A DNA stretch of 64,000 bases from Taeniopygia guttata (Eukaryota > Chordata > Aves > Passeriformes > Estrildidae), in NCBI RefSeq assembly GCF_048771995.1, contig NC_133043.1, positions 8,016,501 to 8,080,500 on the forward strand. Direction: 5' to 3'. The translations under genes were made by a program, and so were the position numbers. Of this stretch, positions 1 to 11,927 are shown one piece after another. The notes beneath the pieces are model-generated. The model made no database searches. It saw only the letters and a list, made by a program, of their open reading frames with translations, and was not told where the DNA came from. The number at the start of each line of letters is the position of its first letter. The stretch's first letter is position 1.

Positions 1-2218
1 CTTGTGCAGCCGCTGGCTACAGGCACTCACCCGCTCTGAGCTCACTGCTGGCTGTGGCTGGCTGAGTAAATAAAGAACATTTCTCATGAAATCCACCCTC
101 TTGGAGGTCCCCAGGAGGAGAGCTGGCCTTTCCATGGCTCAGGAAACCTTTATCCCCCAAATTTACAACACTGCCCTGCAGCTGATTTAGCAAGCACGTC
201 TGCACACCCAGGTTTGCAGGGCAGTGACCCTGTCCCAGCAGCCCTGTGACATTTGCAGGCACCATTTCCATCTGGCCCCATGTTGTCCTTTCTGGGAGTT
301 TTTGAATGCTAGTCCAGATGGGGAGAGAGGTCAGAGTTATTGATGGAAAGGTCCAGACTGAAATCTGGATTTTCACTAAACCCAGAATGACTGTGCCTGG
401 GCTAACCCTGCAGATCAGGGCTCCAGTGGGCTCCCCTCAGAGAGGCTCTGCTCCAGTCCTTGAGGGTCTCATAGCCCCAGCATGTACCCATCATTCTTGG
501 GGCTCCTCTCCATCCTGTTTCTGACCTTGCAGATTCTCCTTGTTTCTCATTTCTGCCCACCCAGACTGAACAGCACTTCTGCAGCTAAGCCCTTGACCTT
601 TATTTTCCCTTAAATCAATACATAAAAGCCATTCTACAGCAATACCAGCATGTCAGGGGAATCCAGGTGATTCATATCACCAGAAGAGCTGATTCTGCCT
701 TTCAGGTTCAATCCTGGTAAGCTTTTGTCTTTTCAGATTCCAATCTTTTCTGTGCTGCCTTCAGCACAGCATTGTATTCATCCCCTGACCCCCCTTCCCG
801 GCATTATTGACTCTGTATCTTACTTTTAATCTGCTATAAAATGAAGGTAGCTTCAGGTAAAACCAATTCTATTCCTCCTGATCATAATACTTCCTTTGCC
901 AAAAAGAAGAAAGAAAAATGTTTAACATAAGTTGAGCTTGAAGAAGCTTAATTTATAACCTTACAGGGGGAAAAACCTATTAAGAAAACTCTATAGACAT
1001 TTGTGAAATTCTCAATATGGAGAACCAAACTGCTGGGAGCTCTTGTCAGTGTGTCTGACCTCACCTCTGAGGCGAGGGGGGACCCTGCAGCTGCAGGATG
1101 GGGAGAGGGTGCTGGCATCAACCAGAACATCCTGGGCAGGACACACATCCCAGATTTCTTCCCCACCAGCTAGGGAAGATTTCTTCTTTTCCAGCTAGGT
1201 TGAAGTGAATGTTTGTGAGCCCACTGCTCCCAATGACTGATCAGCACACCCTGATAGACTTTTCCCATCAGAGCATTTATTTTTACAGCAGGACACCAAG
1301 TCCTCAAACAAACGAAGGCTTGCACAAGAAATCGTCTGCCTCAGTTTGGCAGCAAACAGGAATATTTGTCTTTATTCTAAACCCAATTTTTTGTGGCTAA
1401 ATAGAGCCAAAAATATAACTCACCCTGCTACTTCTCCCAGACACAAGTCATCTCTGAATGCCGAAAGCAACTCTTCCCCTGCCACAAATGGACCAAATAA
1501 ACCCAGCACGAGACCGGTGCTTAGGAGAAGCCAATGTGCCTCTAATGCTGTCATCTACAGTGAGCTGTGTGCACACTGATCTTTTATTAATGGATTTATA
1601 TCCATGGGAAAGCTGCAGAGCACACGAGAGCCCCATGGCCGGGAGCAGGATCCCCAATTGCCACGACCCAGGGCTCAGCCTCAGACAGGCAAATTTCCTT
1701 CCTGGCCCAGCATTTAGCCCAGAGCCTGGCCCTTCCTGAGCTGTGGGAGAGCAGCTGGGTGATGTGGGTTTGTTGCTGTCACAGGTTGTTTTCTGAGGGT
1801 TTCAGCAGGTGCCGAGGCTGGGATGTGCTCGGTGCTGGCTGCAGAGCGCAGGGGAGCTGCAGGACGAGAAGGAATCGTAGTTAATTGGTGAATTGTGGTT
1901 AATTGTTTGTTGAGAACTCAGGTTAGAAGCCTTGGGGGAGCTGCCTGCAGGGCGTAGTGAGTCCCTGAGCTGCCCTGGGCTTTCAGCAGTGCCCGGGGGG
2001 GATTAGAAAAGACAGCTCTAGCCCCAGTTTCTCCCCATAGCCCAATACAGTGTCCCTTCTTCACCCTTGATGCAAAGATTCCCTCCCACAGCCAAGGCAG
2101 TGGTGTGTGAGTGACCCAGCCTTTGCTGGCAGCTGCACATGGACACCCCAGAGCCAGCCCTTGAGTCCTGGGATCTCAGTGACGCAGGACACAAAGCCAC
2201 ATCAGTCCCAAATCCCAC

Positions 2219-2395
2219 ACAGAATCACAGTGTGGCTGAGTTTGGAAGGGACTTTAAAGACCATCTTGTTCCAACCCTCTTCTACTAGAGCAGATTCCTC
2301 AAAGCCCCATCCAACTCATCCATCAACACTTGCAGGGCTGTGGCATCCACATCCTCTCTGGGCAACCTGCACCCACCCCTTGCAGCTGGATCACC
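2219..2395 (-). mobile_element. CR1 LINE 3' fragment
   Basis: The plus strand reads AGAATCACAG followed by TTTGGAAGGGACTTTAAAGA, then a CCATCCAACTC and CTCTGGGCAACCTG segment. This is the reverse complement of the avian CR1 3' end, so the element points to the minus strand. It is a truncated LINE tail; boundaries are approximate. Confidence 0.85.
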
Positions 2396-3470
2396 CTGGC
2401 TCTCCTGCTTTTTCTGTCCCTGCGAGATGCTCCTGGCATGCAGGCAGCCAGAGAGAAATGTCTCTGTGTGTCCTCACCTGGGAACTGAAATGCTATTGAA
2501 AGTAATGGAAAAATGGGGTTTTCCCTTCCAATCCAGCCATTCCAGGTTTAATTTCCTTTCTCCAGAGCAAGACACTTTTCTTGAGACTTCACAGCCTCAC
2601 CAATAGGCAGAAAAAACAATAAATCCCGGTGAAACATAAAAAAATCAGCATTAAAATACTTGAAAGTGAAACCCAGGCTTTTTGCATGTCCTTCCCACAG
2701 TTTCCTCAGAGTTGCATCATCCCAGAAAACTGCTGCATCCCACCTGGCCGGTGCTCCTGAGCGCTGTTAGGAGCCGTGAGGGTCAGAGCCAGCCTCTCTC
2801 CTGATCTCCTCCTCTCCCTCGGAGTGCCTGGGGACAGAGGAGATGGGCTCAGCTGTGGGCAGTGGTGCTGATTGAAGCCCTGTCTGAAGGGAAGTGATAA
2901 CTTGCTCCAGCAAAGGGCATTTTTGCACTGAAGAGCAGAGCCCTCAGTAACAGCAAACCCTCATTTTCCCCACACCCCCCTTACAGGGGACCGAGCAGCT
3001 CAACTCCAGCCCCACATGGAATTGCTGCAGCACAATTTAGCCTGGAATATGCTGATTTTATCCAACAATTCTTTTCTTCTTCCTCTTTATTTCCCAGGAA
3101 ATAAATAAATCATGCAAGTCTTCCATCACCCACTCTCCACGCAGCTGTACCCGTATCACGGCCCATGCTTCCCCTGGGCTTTGGAACTGGGTCAGTGAGC
3201 AACATCCAGCCCTGGTTCTTCCCACTGAAATTCATAGAAAGCAGATATGGCCCCTGGCTGCTTTGGAGCAACTTTGCCTTTTTAGCACAAATCTCATCCA
3301 GCCTGGGGTGGGCTGGAGGAGCAGGCCGTGCCCCAGCACAACCCTCAGAGGGACCAGGGAACCAAAAAACTACCTGGTGGGGAATGGATGTTTTTGAACT
3401 TCCATCCCTTGCCAAATTTGGCTGAAATAAGCCAGCAGGATTGAAAGCCATCAGGGAGCAGACATGGACA

Positions 3471-3490
3471 CACACACACACACACACACA
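3471..3490. repeat. (CA)n microsatellite
   Basis: An uninterrupted CA dinucleotide run of about 20 bases. Confidence 0.8.
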
Positions 3491-6400
3491 AAGCACACAG
3501 CAGTTATTGCTGGGGAAACCAGGCAAAAGAGGGAGAGTTTCATCCTGTGATTGTGCCCCTGCTCTTCTGACAGTTTATTCTCTGCCCTGGTATACCCCAT
3601 GGTAAAAGGGAATTCATTTTAATGGGTTGGGGACCAGATCTTGGGACAGACCTTGTCTCATCATAGGGAACTTGGCTAAAACAAGTCCAGGACATCCTTA
3701 AGCTCCCAAAGTAGCCCTGCAGAGACCAGAAAGGTGGGTAAAACCCATCCCAACCTCCAGATACTTTTGGCTTTTCCACTTTTGCTCCTTTGCAGTGCTA
3801 GAATTTGGGGTCACTTTCAGTAACTTGCTCCAAAATCAGAAGGAAAAGCCAGAGACGCTCTCTGAGTCACTGGCATGTTGTTACCAAGGACACTAAGGTT
3901 CCTGATTTTGAAGAAGAGATTAATTACATTCTACAAATAGACATTTTATCTGCACTGAAGAGCAGCAAGAGCAAGTTCTTTTAGCGTGGCTCATTATGTA
4001 TCAGCAGGTAGTATTGTGACAGATGTAGGAATGCAGTCGTATTGTCACTGGGGTTTAATCATCAGAGAGCTGTCTTCCCCAGGTCAGCTCCCTGTGAGGA
4101 TTTGTAATATTTACACAGCACTTGGGGCTGGCTTCTTTATTGCTGGAGTCTGTATTCACTCGTCAGTCTCTCATTATGCATGTGCCAGTATTAATTGCAT
4201 TTAGAAATGAGATTCTAAAGCAGAAGTGAGAGCTATTTAGACCTCCATTCAGCTTGAAAGACAGCAGCCTTCTGTGTGACAGCTCTCGAGATGTTCTTGT
4301 GCTCAGCTCTCTCCCCAGCTGAAAAGCAGGTGTTGGAGAGAGTTGGTGTCAGAGCCACTGTATCAGCACTGCCTTTTGTGCATGCCCAGACATTTATATA
4401 ACCGACAGGATAATGACTCCGCAGAAGTGGCACAGAATTGACCCTTCTGGTACTGGATTGAAAACAGCCAGGGAGAGAGTGGATCTGCTCAGCTGCTGTG
4501 CAGATCTGGGAGAAAGCAATGCTGAGCCCTATCTCCTGTGGAAAGAAGAGGGGTGTTCCCTTGCTGGTGGGTTTGGGGGTTATTTATTGGCTCGCCTGTG
4601 CCTGCAGCACTTTGGGGCTGTGTTTGTGGCCTTGCTAATGTATTTAAAGTGTACAGAAATTTGGCTGACACTTGTCTGTGCCTGCCTGCTGCGCTCTGAT
4701 TGCTCCAGACTGGAGAAGTAGAGCCGTGTGCCACCACTGCTGGCTGCCAGCCGTGCCTGGCCAGTGGGAATGAGGAGGTCATGTCCTGCTTCCCAGAGGG
4801 AAATAAGCTGGAAGGTTCATCTAGATGATGCCGGGCTACCAGCTCTGCTTTCCCCAGCCTGAAGCACACAGGGTCTGTTCTTGTCTTGCAGCACAGTGTG
4901 TGGGATACAACGAGGGTGTTCTGGGGGCAGATCAGCACAAGGGTTAAACACTCCCTCTCTCCATGGCCCTGGCTCCCAGTGCCAGGAAAACAACCCCTCT
5001 GGGGCCCAGGTGATTCATGTCCAACCTTTTGGGAGGGGTCTCAAAAACCAGCAGTAAGGCAAACCCATGTTTCACTTCCCAAAGCACCTCCTTTGTTTTG
5101 CCGTAGTCCAGCACTGCCCCACCAAGCCTGAGACCTCTCCAAGAGCTCTCCGTGGAGGATATGTCACAGACCTGGCTCCTTCCAGCTGGCTCCTTTGTGT
5201 GACCTGAGCCCCTCTGGGTGCTCCTGTGCTCCTTTGGGTGCTCAGTGCCCTGCATTGCCCCACACTGCACCGGAACCAAGACCAAACCCCGTGTTCCAGC
5301 AGCATCTCCACCTCCCCAAAGCCAGGAGCAGGCGGTGAGCAGCTCCTGCCAGGAAGAGACTGGAGGGAGAGAACATGAGAAAGGCAAACAGAGCAGACAT
5401 CCATAGCCAGCCCTGGCCCTCAGCCAGGATCTTCTCCTTAAATATCACACAAAACAAAGAATAAATCACTGCTTGTGAAGAAATCCAAGCACAAGGAGTC
5501 CCTCTTGACCTTCCTGTCTCTTGACAGCAGGTTAGTCCAGGATAGTGTTCCAGTTTGCTTTTCAAATCCAGCAAGGGGTGGGGATAGCAGACCCCAGAGC
5601 TGGGATGCTGGGAGGAATTCCTCCAAACCTCTCCATTGGAGATGGTGGCAGCCAGCTCCAGTGGCCAACACTAACCCCATGGCTGAGCCCCCCAGCTCTG
5701 TGAGCGTGGGACAAGGACAACCTGTGCCATTCCTGGCAGCCCCAAGGTATATAAATAGAAGACAGGGACGTGAAGGAGGTCAAGTGAGCAGGGGATTTCA
5801 CATAATCTGATCTTGCCTGTGCTGTTCATTTGTGTCCTTTGCTCAGGGTGCACGCCCTGCTTTGCACACGGGGACGTCAGAGGCAGAGGGTTGATCCTTC
5901 ACCGAGCCAGGTTTATCCCATGGGACATGTGGGCTCCTGACTTCTTCTTCACATGTGCTGTTTCTCAGATATGTCTTTAATCCAGCAGTCATCCAGAACA
6001 GTGCATATATGGAAAATCCTGGTCATTGTTGCTGTATGGGGTCCTGGTGCCTGTGCAGCCTAAGCCCGGTCATCTAGCTGGCCAAAATCCAGTTGGATCA
6101 ACATAGTGGTGGGGCTCTGGTGCCTCAGGTCTGCTCCTGGTCTTGAGGATGCTGCCTGCCCTTCATGAGGTCCACTGTGCCTTGGTCTCCTGCACCACTT
6201 CTCCCCAGGCCCTGCCCAGCAGCACATTTTCCCCTTGCTTCTGCTGCTTTTCTTTTCCAGGACATGAAAGTCTGGAAACAGAATCTCTCTTGGTGTAAAG
6301 CTGTCAGTGGAACAGCTCTGATTTATGCCAACACCAAGCAAGGCGAGTAGATGAATGTCCAGAATAGATCAAGTAGAAAAGCTGTTAATAGCCACTGGTC

Positions 6401-6638
6401 TTTAATGGTGAGAGCAATTAATCACCAAAAGAACTAATCTAGGAGGGTACAGCTTTTCTATGAGCTGCATGCAGACCAGGTGCCTGTCTGAAGATTGCAG
6501 CAGGGCTTGGAGGAAGTTTTTCCTGGCCATCCAGCTCTGAGTCTCCCTCATGCTCCCATGTCCATGCCGTGATGGGAGTCCTTGTGCTCATTCCAGCTTT
6601 TTGCTGCTGGTGCTGGCACCAGGCACATTCTCTCCCTG

Positions 6639-6645
6639 TGCTGCT

Positions 6646-6676
<31 letters not shown>
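6639..6676. repeat. CTG then GAT trinucleotide runs
   Basis: About six CTG triplets pass directly into about six GAT triplets. In open frames on either strand this gives runs of Ala, Asp, His or Gln. These are a property of the repeat and not evidence of a gene. Confidence 0.85.
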
Positions 6677-6677
<1 letters not shown>

Positions 6678-8252
6678 CAGCGGTGGTGATGAAGCCAGTT
6701 GGGTGAAAGGACTGACCAGGCTACAGGCCCACAGTTTAAATGTGGTGGAAGGAGTGCTGATCCTGCCTTGAGTGGAAGTAGCCAGGGCAAGACCTTGCCT
6801 GTCCCAGCCCCAGTTTTTCAGCTCCAGGATCCTTCCTAGCTCCTCCTGCATACATTTGTGCTTTATTCACTGCTTGCTCCTCAGGAGCTGACCCTGCACA
6901 CTGCTCCCCAGGGCAGGGCTTGTGCTGCAGCTGGATCTGCCTGCCCAGGGCTGGGGCACTGGGCTGTCTGCACACTGCCAGCTCTGCTGCCATCATCCCA
7001 GGTGACTTGTCCCACAGCCATGTACCTGCCCATTCCTCCTGCAGCTTCCCAAGGGACAGACCTGCAACCTGCCAGCCTTGCCAGCCATCCCTGTACCCTC
7101 TGCCCAGTGACAGCTCCCACCTCTGCAGCTCATTTGCTCAGACACTTAATGAGGGTTTCATTCAGCCAGTGCTGCAGGTAGCACAGAGGCCAGGAGATGC
7201 CTTCCCTTCCCCAAACAAGCTTTGAGGCTTGTTTCTCTCTCCCCTGATTTAATGGGCTCATTAAGTGCCAATTTGACCTCCCCTCTTTCAGATGTCTCCA
7301 GTCCCCACTGGTAAATAGATCTGTGTGTCTCCAGCAGAAACCTCCTGAGCCGAGCCTGGCACTGGGGCAGGCACAGGGAGCGAGGGCAATGCTGGGGCTG
7401 GCCCTGCTGCCACCGAGCTGAAGCCAGGAGAGAGCTGAAGGGGAACCAGCCGCCCTCCAAAGACACGGGGAGCTGCAGGGAGGGGAAGCCGCAGCCGCCG
7501 GCAGCGTGCCCGTGGCGCAGCGGGGACGCACCGAGCAGGAGGTGACCCTGCCCTTTGTCGCAGCTTTGTCATTGCCTTGGTGTGGGACTGCAGCAAGTCC
7601 CTTCCCATCTGCTCCCTGCCTTGGCCGTGGAGCCAGGATGAGTGTGAGCGTGTGTGAGCAAAGAGCAACAGGGTGTGGGGTGCTGCTGGCTGCTGGCTTT
7701 CCTCAGAGCTGACATCTACCTGGTGCTCTCAAGCGTTCCACACAGCCAGACACCCACCCAACCTCCCAGACCCACAAGGATGGAGTGGGACATCCCCAAG
7801 GCTGTTCAACACCAGTTGAGTGTCGATGTCAGCCTGGTGATGTCCCCACAGCTGAAGCCGCTGCTCAATCTCCTCCCAAGCCGAGGCATGAAGACAGTCA
7901 GGCAGCCAGGCTGCAGGACTGCTCCATCTGGGAAACACCATGTAAAAGCATCCCAGTGCTTTATCCCTGGCCCTTTGCACCAGACAAAAGGGAGGACCAG
8001 TCCTGCATCTCTCCTTACCAGCACTGGTGCATTGGAGAGGAGGTGACAGCACATCACAGAAGGCTCCTCTCTACCCAGCTTAAGCGAATGTCTCCTGGTG
8101 TCATCCAGAGAACCAAAACCAGAAGGAAACCAAATATCTCCATGAATCTCCATAGGTTGAGGAGTGAGATCCTCCAGCCCAGGCCCCCCTTCACCTTTCC
8201 ATCCCCAGCCCCAGAGCCCTGAGGGGACGGGAGGGGACAGGAGAGGACGTAC

Positions 8253-8326
8253 GGTTCGACTTTGTTGCAGAAGCGTCGCCGCAGCAGGAGGACCAGTGGA
8301 CCCAGGATCAGGATGGTGGTGCACAT
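8253..8326 (-). CDS. PRCD: PRCD (photoreceptor disc component), first coding exon
   Basis: PRCD is a tiny membrane protein of photoreceptor outer-segment discs that associates with rhodopsin. The human protein is 54 residues and its loss causes progressive rod-cone degeneration. This exon encodes 24 codons plus two bases: MCTTILILGPLVLLL, then RRRFCNKVE. Visible hallmarks are Cys2 (the palmitoylation site in mammals), a single hydrophobic segment at residues 3-15, and the basic RRR cluster at 16-18. The start is fixed by the conserved MCTT; an in-frame upstream ATG at 8356 adds ten unrelated residues and is not favoured. The exon ends in a CC|GTACGT donor (intron starts at 8252), which matches the human position after Val-x-Pro. 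The position beside CYGB agrees with human 17q25. The rest of the coding sequence was not located, so this entry is partial. Confidence 0.88.
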
Positions 8327-11300
8327 GGCGCTTCCTCCATCACCACCAGTGCCCACAGCCCTTCACATCCCTCTGGAGGCACTGCTCAGCCCCGGGCTGT
8401 CACCCGTGCCTGGCTGGCCTGCCACCCCAGCTCATGAGCACCTCTCCCCAGCAGCCACCTGGAAGCTCTCAGGGAAGGTTTTAGAAGGAATTAGGGCAGG
8501 ATCAGATGTATTTAAGAGGCAGCAAATGAGGACACTCTCCTCTGACCTCTGGATGGGAGAGAGCTCTGGGGCTGGTCTGTGACCCCTTGAGCATTTAATT
8601 GCTTTTGGTGTGTGGTGCTCCTGTCCTGGTTGGTCCCAGCCCTGCATCTTGGCCCAGGTGGGTGCTGGGGGTGACCTGTCATGGCCCAGGCCAGTTCCCA
8701 CCTCATCCACCCCATGGCACCCCCAGTCTGTCTTCCTGCCCCTACCAGCCCCACACCACCAGGGCTAGGTACTCCCCTCTTCTCCCCTCTTTCCATGTGC
8801 CTCCCTCCCCTCAGTGCCCACCTTGCCCTGCTCCTCTCTTTCCCTCCAGCTCCTCCATCCCTCCTCCTGCCAGACCTGCCTCAACCCGCTCTCCCCCTTC
8901 CTGGCTCCAGTAATCTGACAGGCTCAGACCTGCCTGTAATTCCCTGTGGACTCGTCTCAGCCAGCTGATCCCAAGACCTTGTCTGCATCCTTCCCTCACC
9001 CGGCCTGGGTTTGCCTCCTCCTCCCCGCTCTCCCATGGCTCAGCAGCACACACACCTTTTTTCACAGAGCTGCTCTGGCCCTGTGCTCTCCCCCAGATCT
9101 CCTTGCCCATCCCATTCTCCTGCCAGGGAAGCCTTTCCCTCCACTGGAGCTCCATGGGTAATGAATCACCTTCCCACATCTTGTCCAGCACAGCCCTTTG
9201 CAAAGCAGAACATGCTCTGGAGTGACTTTGTGGGTTCAGGTTAAAGAGAACAACAGGCAAGCAACTCTGCAGGAGGGGCAGGGGAAGACAGCTGTGTGTG
9301 CCACGCAGATCTGTGGACACGTGGAGCTTGGTGGTGGCAATGACCTGGAGAAGAGCCCCGGAGCAGGTAGGGAGCTGCAGACACTGGCTGTGGGGTTTTG
9401 CCCCCACGTGGGTTTTGCCATGAGGGTCCTGCAGTGAATGCTCTCTGTCCCTACCCCCAGCACTGCCTGTCCCACATGGACACTGTGCCATGGGCTCTGA
9501 TCCATCCACTGGTGCTCATCAAAGTTGGGATGTGTCTCCCTTTGGGGCTGTGCACACAACCCTGAGGGCTCTCCCCATGCCCAGTCCCATTTCAGCCCCA
9601 GGGAATGAGGCAGGGGCTGACATTGGATGGACATTGGCTTCAGCAGGGCAGCTGAGAAAAGCCCCAGTCTGGGCATTCTCATAACACAGACAGAAAACAG
9701 CTTCCTCCTGCAATAGGATTTTGCAACCAGAACCAAATCCAAGCAGCCCAGATGGGCCCAGGTTCATTGCATGCTTGAGTCTGAAAGAAAGCAAAACTGA
9801 GCTTTCCATGAAGCCTGGCTTCCCACCCCATCCAGCCAGGCCAGAGATGCCCCCAAGTCCAGCCATGGCAGGGGCCTGGGACAGCTGTGATTAATTCTCT
9901 CCTGGTGGACACGTCCTCTCAAAGTACTCCAAGCCCTGAAAACAACAGTCTCAAACAGCACTTGAAATGTCAGTAAAACCAAATTCCTCTTAAGGCGGTC
10001 CAGTAAACAATCCCCATTCCTGAACCTGGGGGTCGGCTGGGGGCAAAGGGGATGGATCTGGCCTCATTACTGGCACCAGCAGGATGGGAAACCTTTATGA
10101 GAGTGGTGAAAGAAACATCCCAAGTGTGTCCTGCAGCCAGATGGAGACAAGGGTGACTAATTCCTTCCTGAATGTAAGTCAGGCTGGCCGGAGGGTGCGG
10201 AGCTGCCTCACACAAGGCCCGGCCAAGCCCCGTGGCCCAGCCGGCCGCCCCGGAGCACGCTGAGCCCCCAGGAGCACGGCCCGGTATGCTGAAAGTCACT
10301 GGAGCCAAATAATCATCAGCTTCTGGCTGAGCTGAAGGCTGAAAAGCTGCAAGGACCTTCTTTTCCCTGGAATCGGCAGCCTGGCTTTCGTAATCCATGG
10401 GAGGACATCGCTGCTTGTAAACTCTTCTCCCCTCGCCCAGACAGGCTGACACAGCAAAGTCCCCATTCTTGCACCCCAGATGCTGCTGAGGCCCCGAGCT
10501 TTCTCCTTCATAGACTTGTTTGTAAGCACACAGCCCTCCTTAATCGCTGGGCTGCTCGAGCATCCCCCTGTGGGACGAGCCCTGGGTGCAGAGGGTGCAG
10601 GGGGCAATGCCTGAGTGCTGGCCCCTGCAAGCACTTGGGTGACCTCTGCAACACAAAACACATCTTCTGGAATCGACTGACTCTGGCACTGAGGTCATTG
10701 GGTGACTTTGGCAGCCAAAACTCATCCCCCGTGTGGGAACACATCACCTCCAAACACTCTTGATTGATGCTGAGAGGTGCTTGGTTCAAAGGCAAGGTAA
10801 TGTGAGCAGATTAGTTAATGCTTCTTGCCCTGGCCCTTGAGAGCAGGGCTGGAATGACGGGGCAGACAATGGCTTTTGAAGGCTTTTCTTTTTAAGATAT
10901 GAATCAATGAAGCTGTACAAGGAGCATGGATAATGTGATCAGAATAAGAATCATGGCTTGTCTTTGAACCAGAGCAAAGTCCCTGACGGTGTTTACTTCA
11001 GGTCCTGGCACCAAATGGGAGGTGAAATGAATATATTAGCTTACTGGCTTTCCTGAGCAACCCCTGCCATACCCAGACCAGCTTCAGGAAGGAAAAGAGC
11101 AGCAAAGAGAATCAGTTTGGAAATGTCAGCTTGTTTCCCAAAATCCCTGTCATTCTTGCTCACCACTGGAGGGTCTGGCTGTGACAGGGGCTGTGCTCCA
11201 GGGGGGAAGAGCAGGGCACAGGGGGTGAAGGGGAGGATGGTGACACTGGAGTCTGTTCAGGATCTGGGGGGATTTACCAGCTGGTTAATGCCTTGTTCAT

Positions 11301-11770
11301 GAAGCCCTGTGGTGCTGGATCTGTCATTTACTTCCCAAGTGTCTCTTGCTTCATCTCTCCCAGTTGCAACACAAGGTTTCAGTTTCTTTAAATCCCAGTG
11401 TGGAACTGGGAGTTTTTGCAACATTCCTACTCCAGGAACAGGTTAAACTGGGTGGGAAATGTTCTCCAAGGTTGTCTTGGCAGTGTCTCACCCTGCCCTG
11501 CCCTGCCCTGCCATGCCCTGCCCTGACAGAGAGCCCTGGGCAGCACCAGCCCTCTCCCAGGTCTCCTTTCTTCCTGTGGCCCTGGATTTCCTAATCCTTG
11601 GAGGTTTTTAGATTGTGTGGGTTGGTAGGGATTTTTGGGGGAGGAAACCAGAAAAACTGTCGGTTTAAGGTCATGGGGAGGTTGTGCTGTGTCCATCACA
11701 CCCTGCCTGCTGCTGCCAAGGGTCTTCAGCCCATACTCCCTTCCCAGGCATCACCTCAGTGCTGCTGCTG

Positions 11771-11927
11771 TCCCAGTCCCAGAGCCCAGATGTGTGTGCA
11801 TCCCCAGTCCCAGTGCCCAGATGTGTGTGTATCCCCAGTCCCAGAGCCCAGATGTGTGTGCATCCCCAGTCCCAGAGCCCAGATGTGTGTGCATCCCCAG
11901 TCCCAGTGCCCAGGTGTGTGTGCATCC
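11771..11927. repeat. 31-bp minisatellite, about five copies
   Basis: The unit contains CCCAGTCCCAGAGCCCAG followed by ATGTGTGTGCATC and repeats about five times with few differences. It creates overlapping open frames on both strands. Confidence 0.9.

Larger units (their letters stand above)
1..8252. other. Non-coding flank downstream of PRCD exon 1
   Basis: No open frame here resembles a known protein. I see one CR1 fragment near 2.2-2.4 kb, a short CA run near 3471-3490 and a CTG/GAT trinucleotide run near 6639-6676. Because PRCD runs on the minus strand from 8326, its remaining exon(s) should lie in this stretch. I searched by eye for the short acidic/serine-rich PRCD tail and did not find it. 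Confidence 0.5.

Noticed and set aside
8054-8356. Full 100-residue minus-strand frame through PRCD exon 1
   Set aside because: Only the 24 codons from 8326 match PRCD; the remainder reads into the intron past a canonical GTACGT donor.
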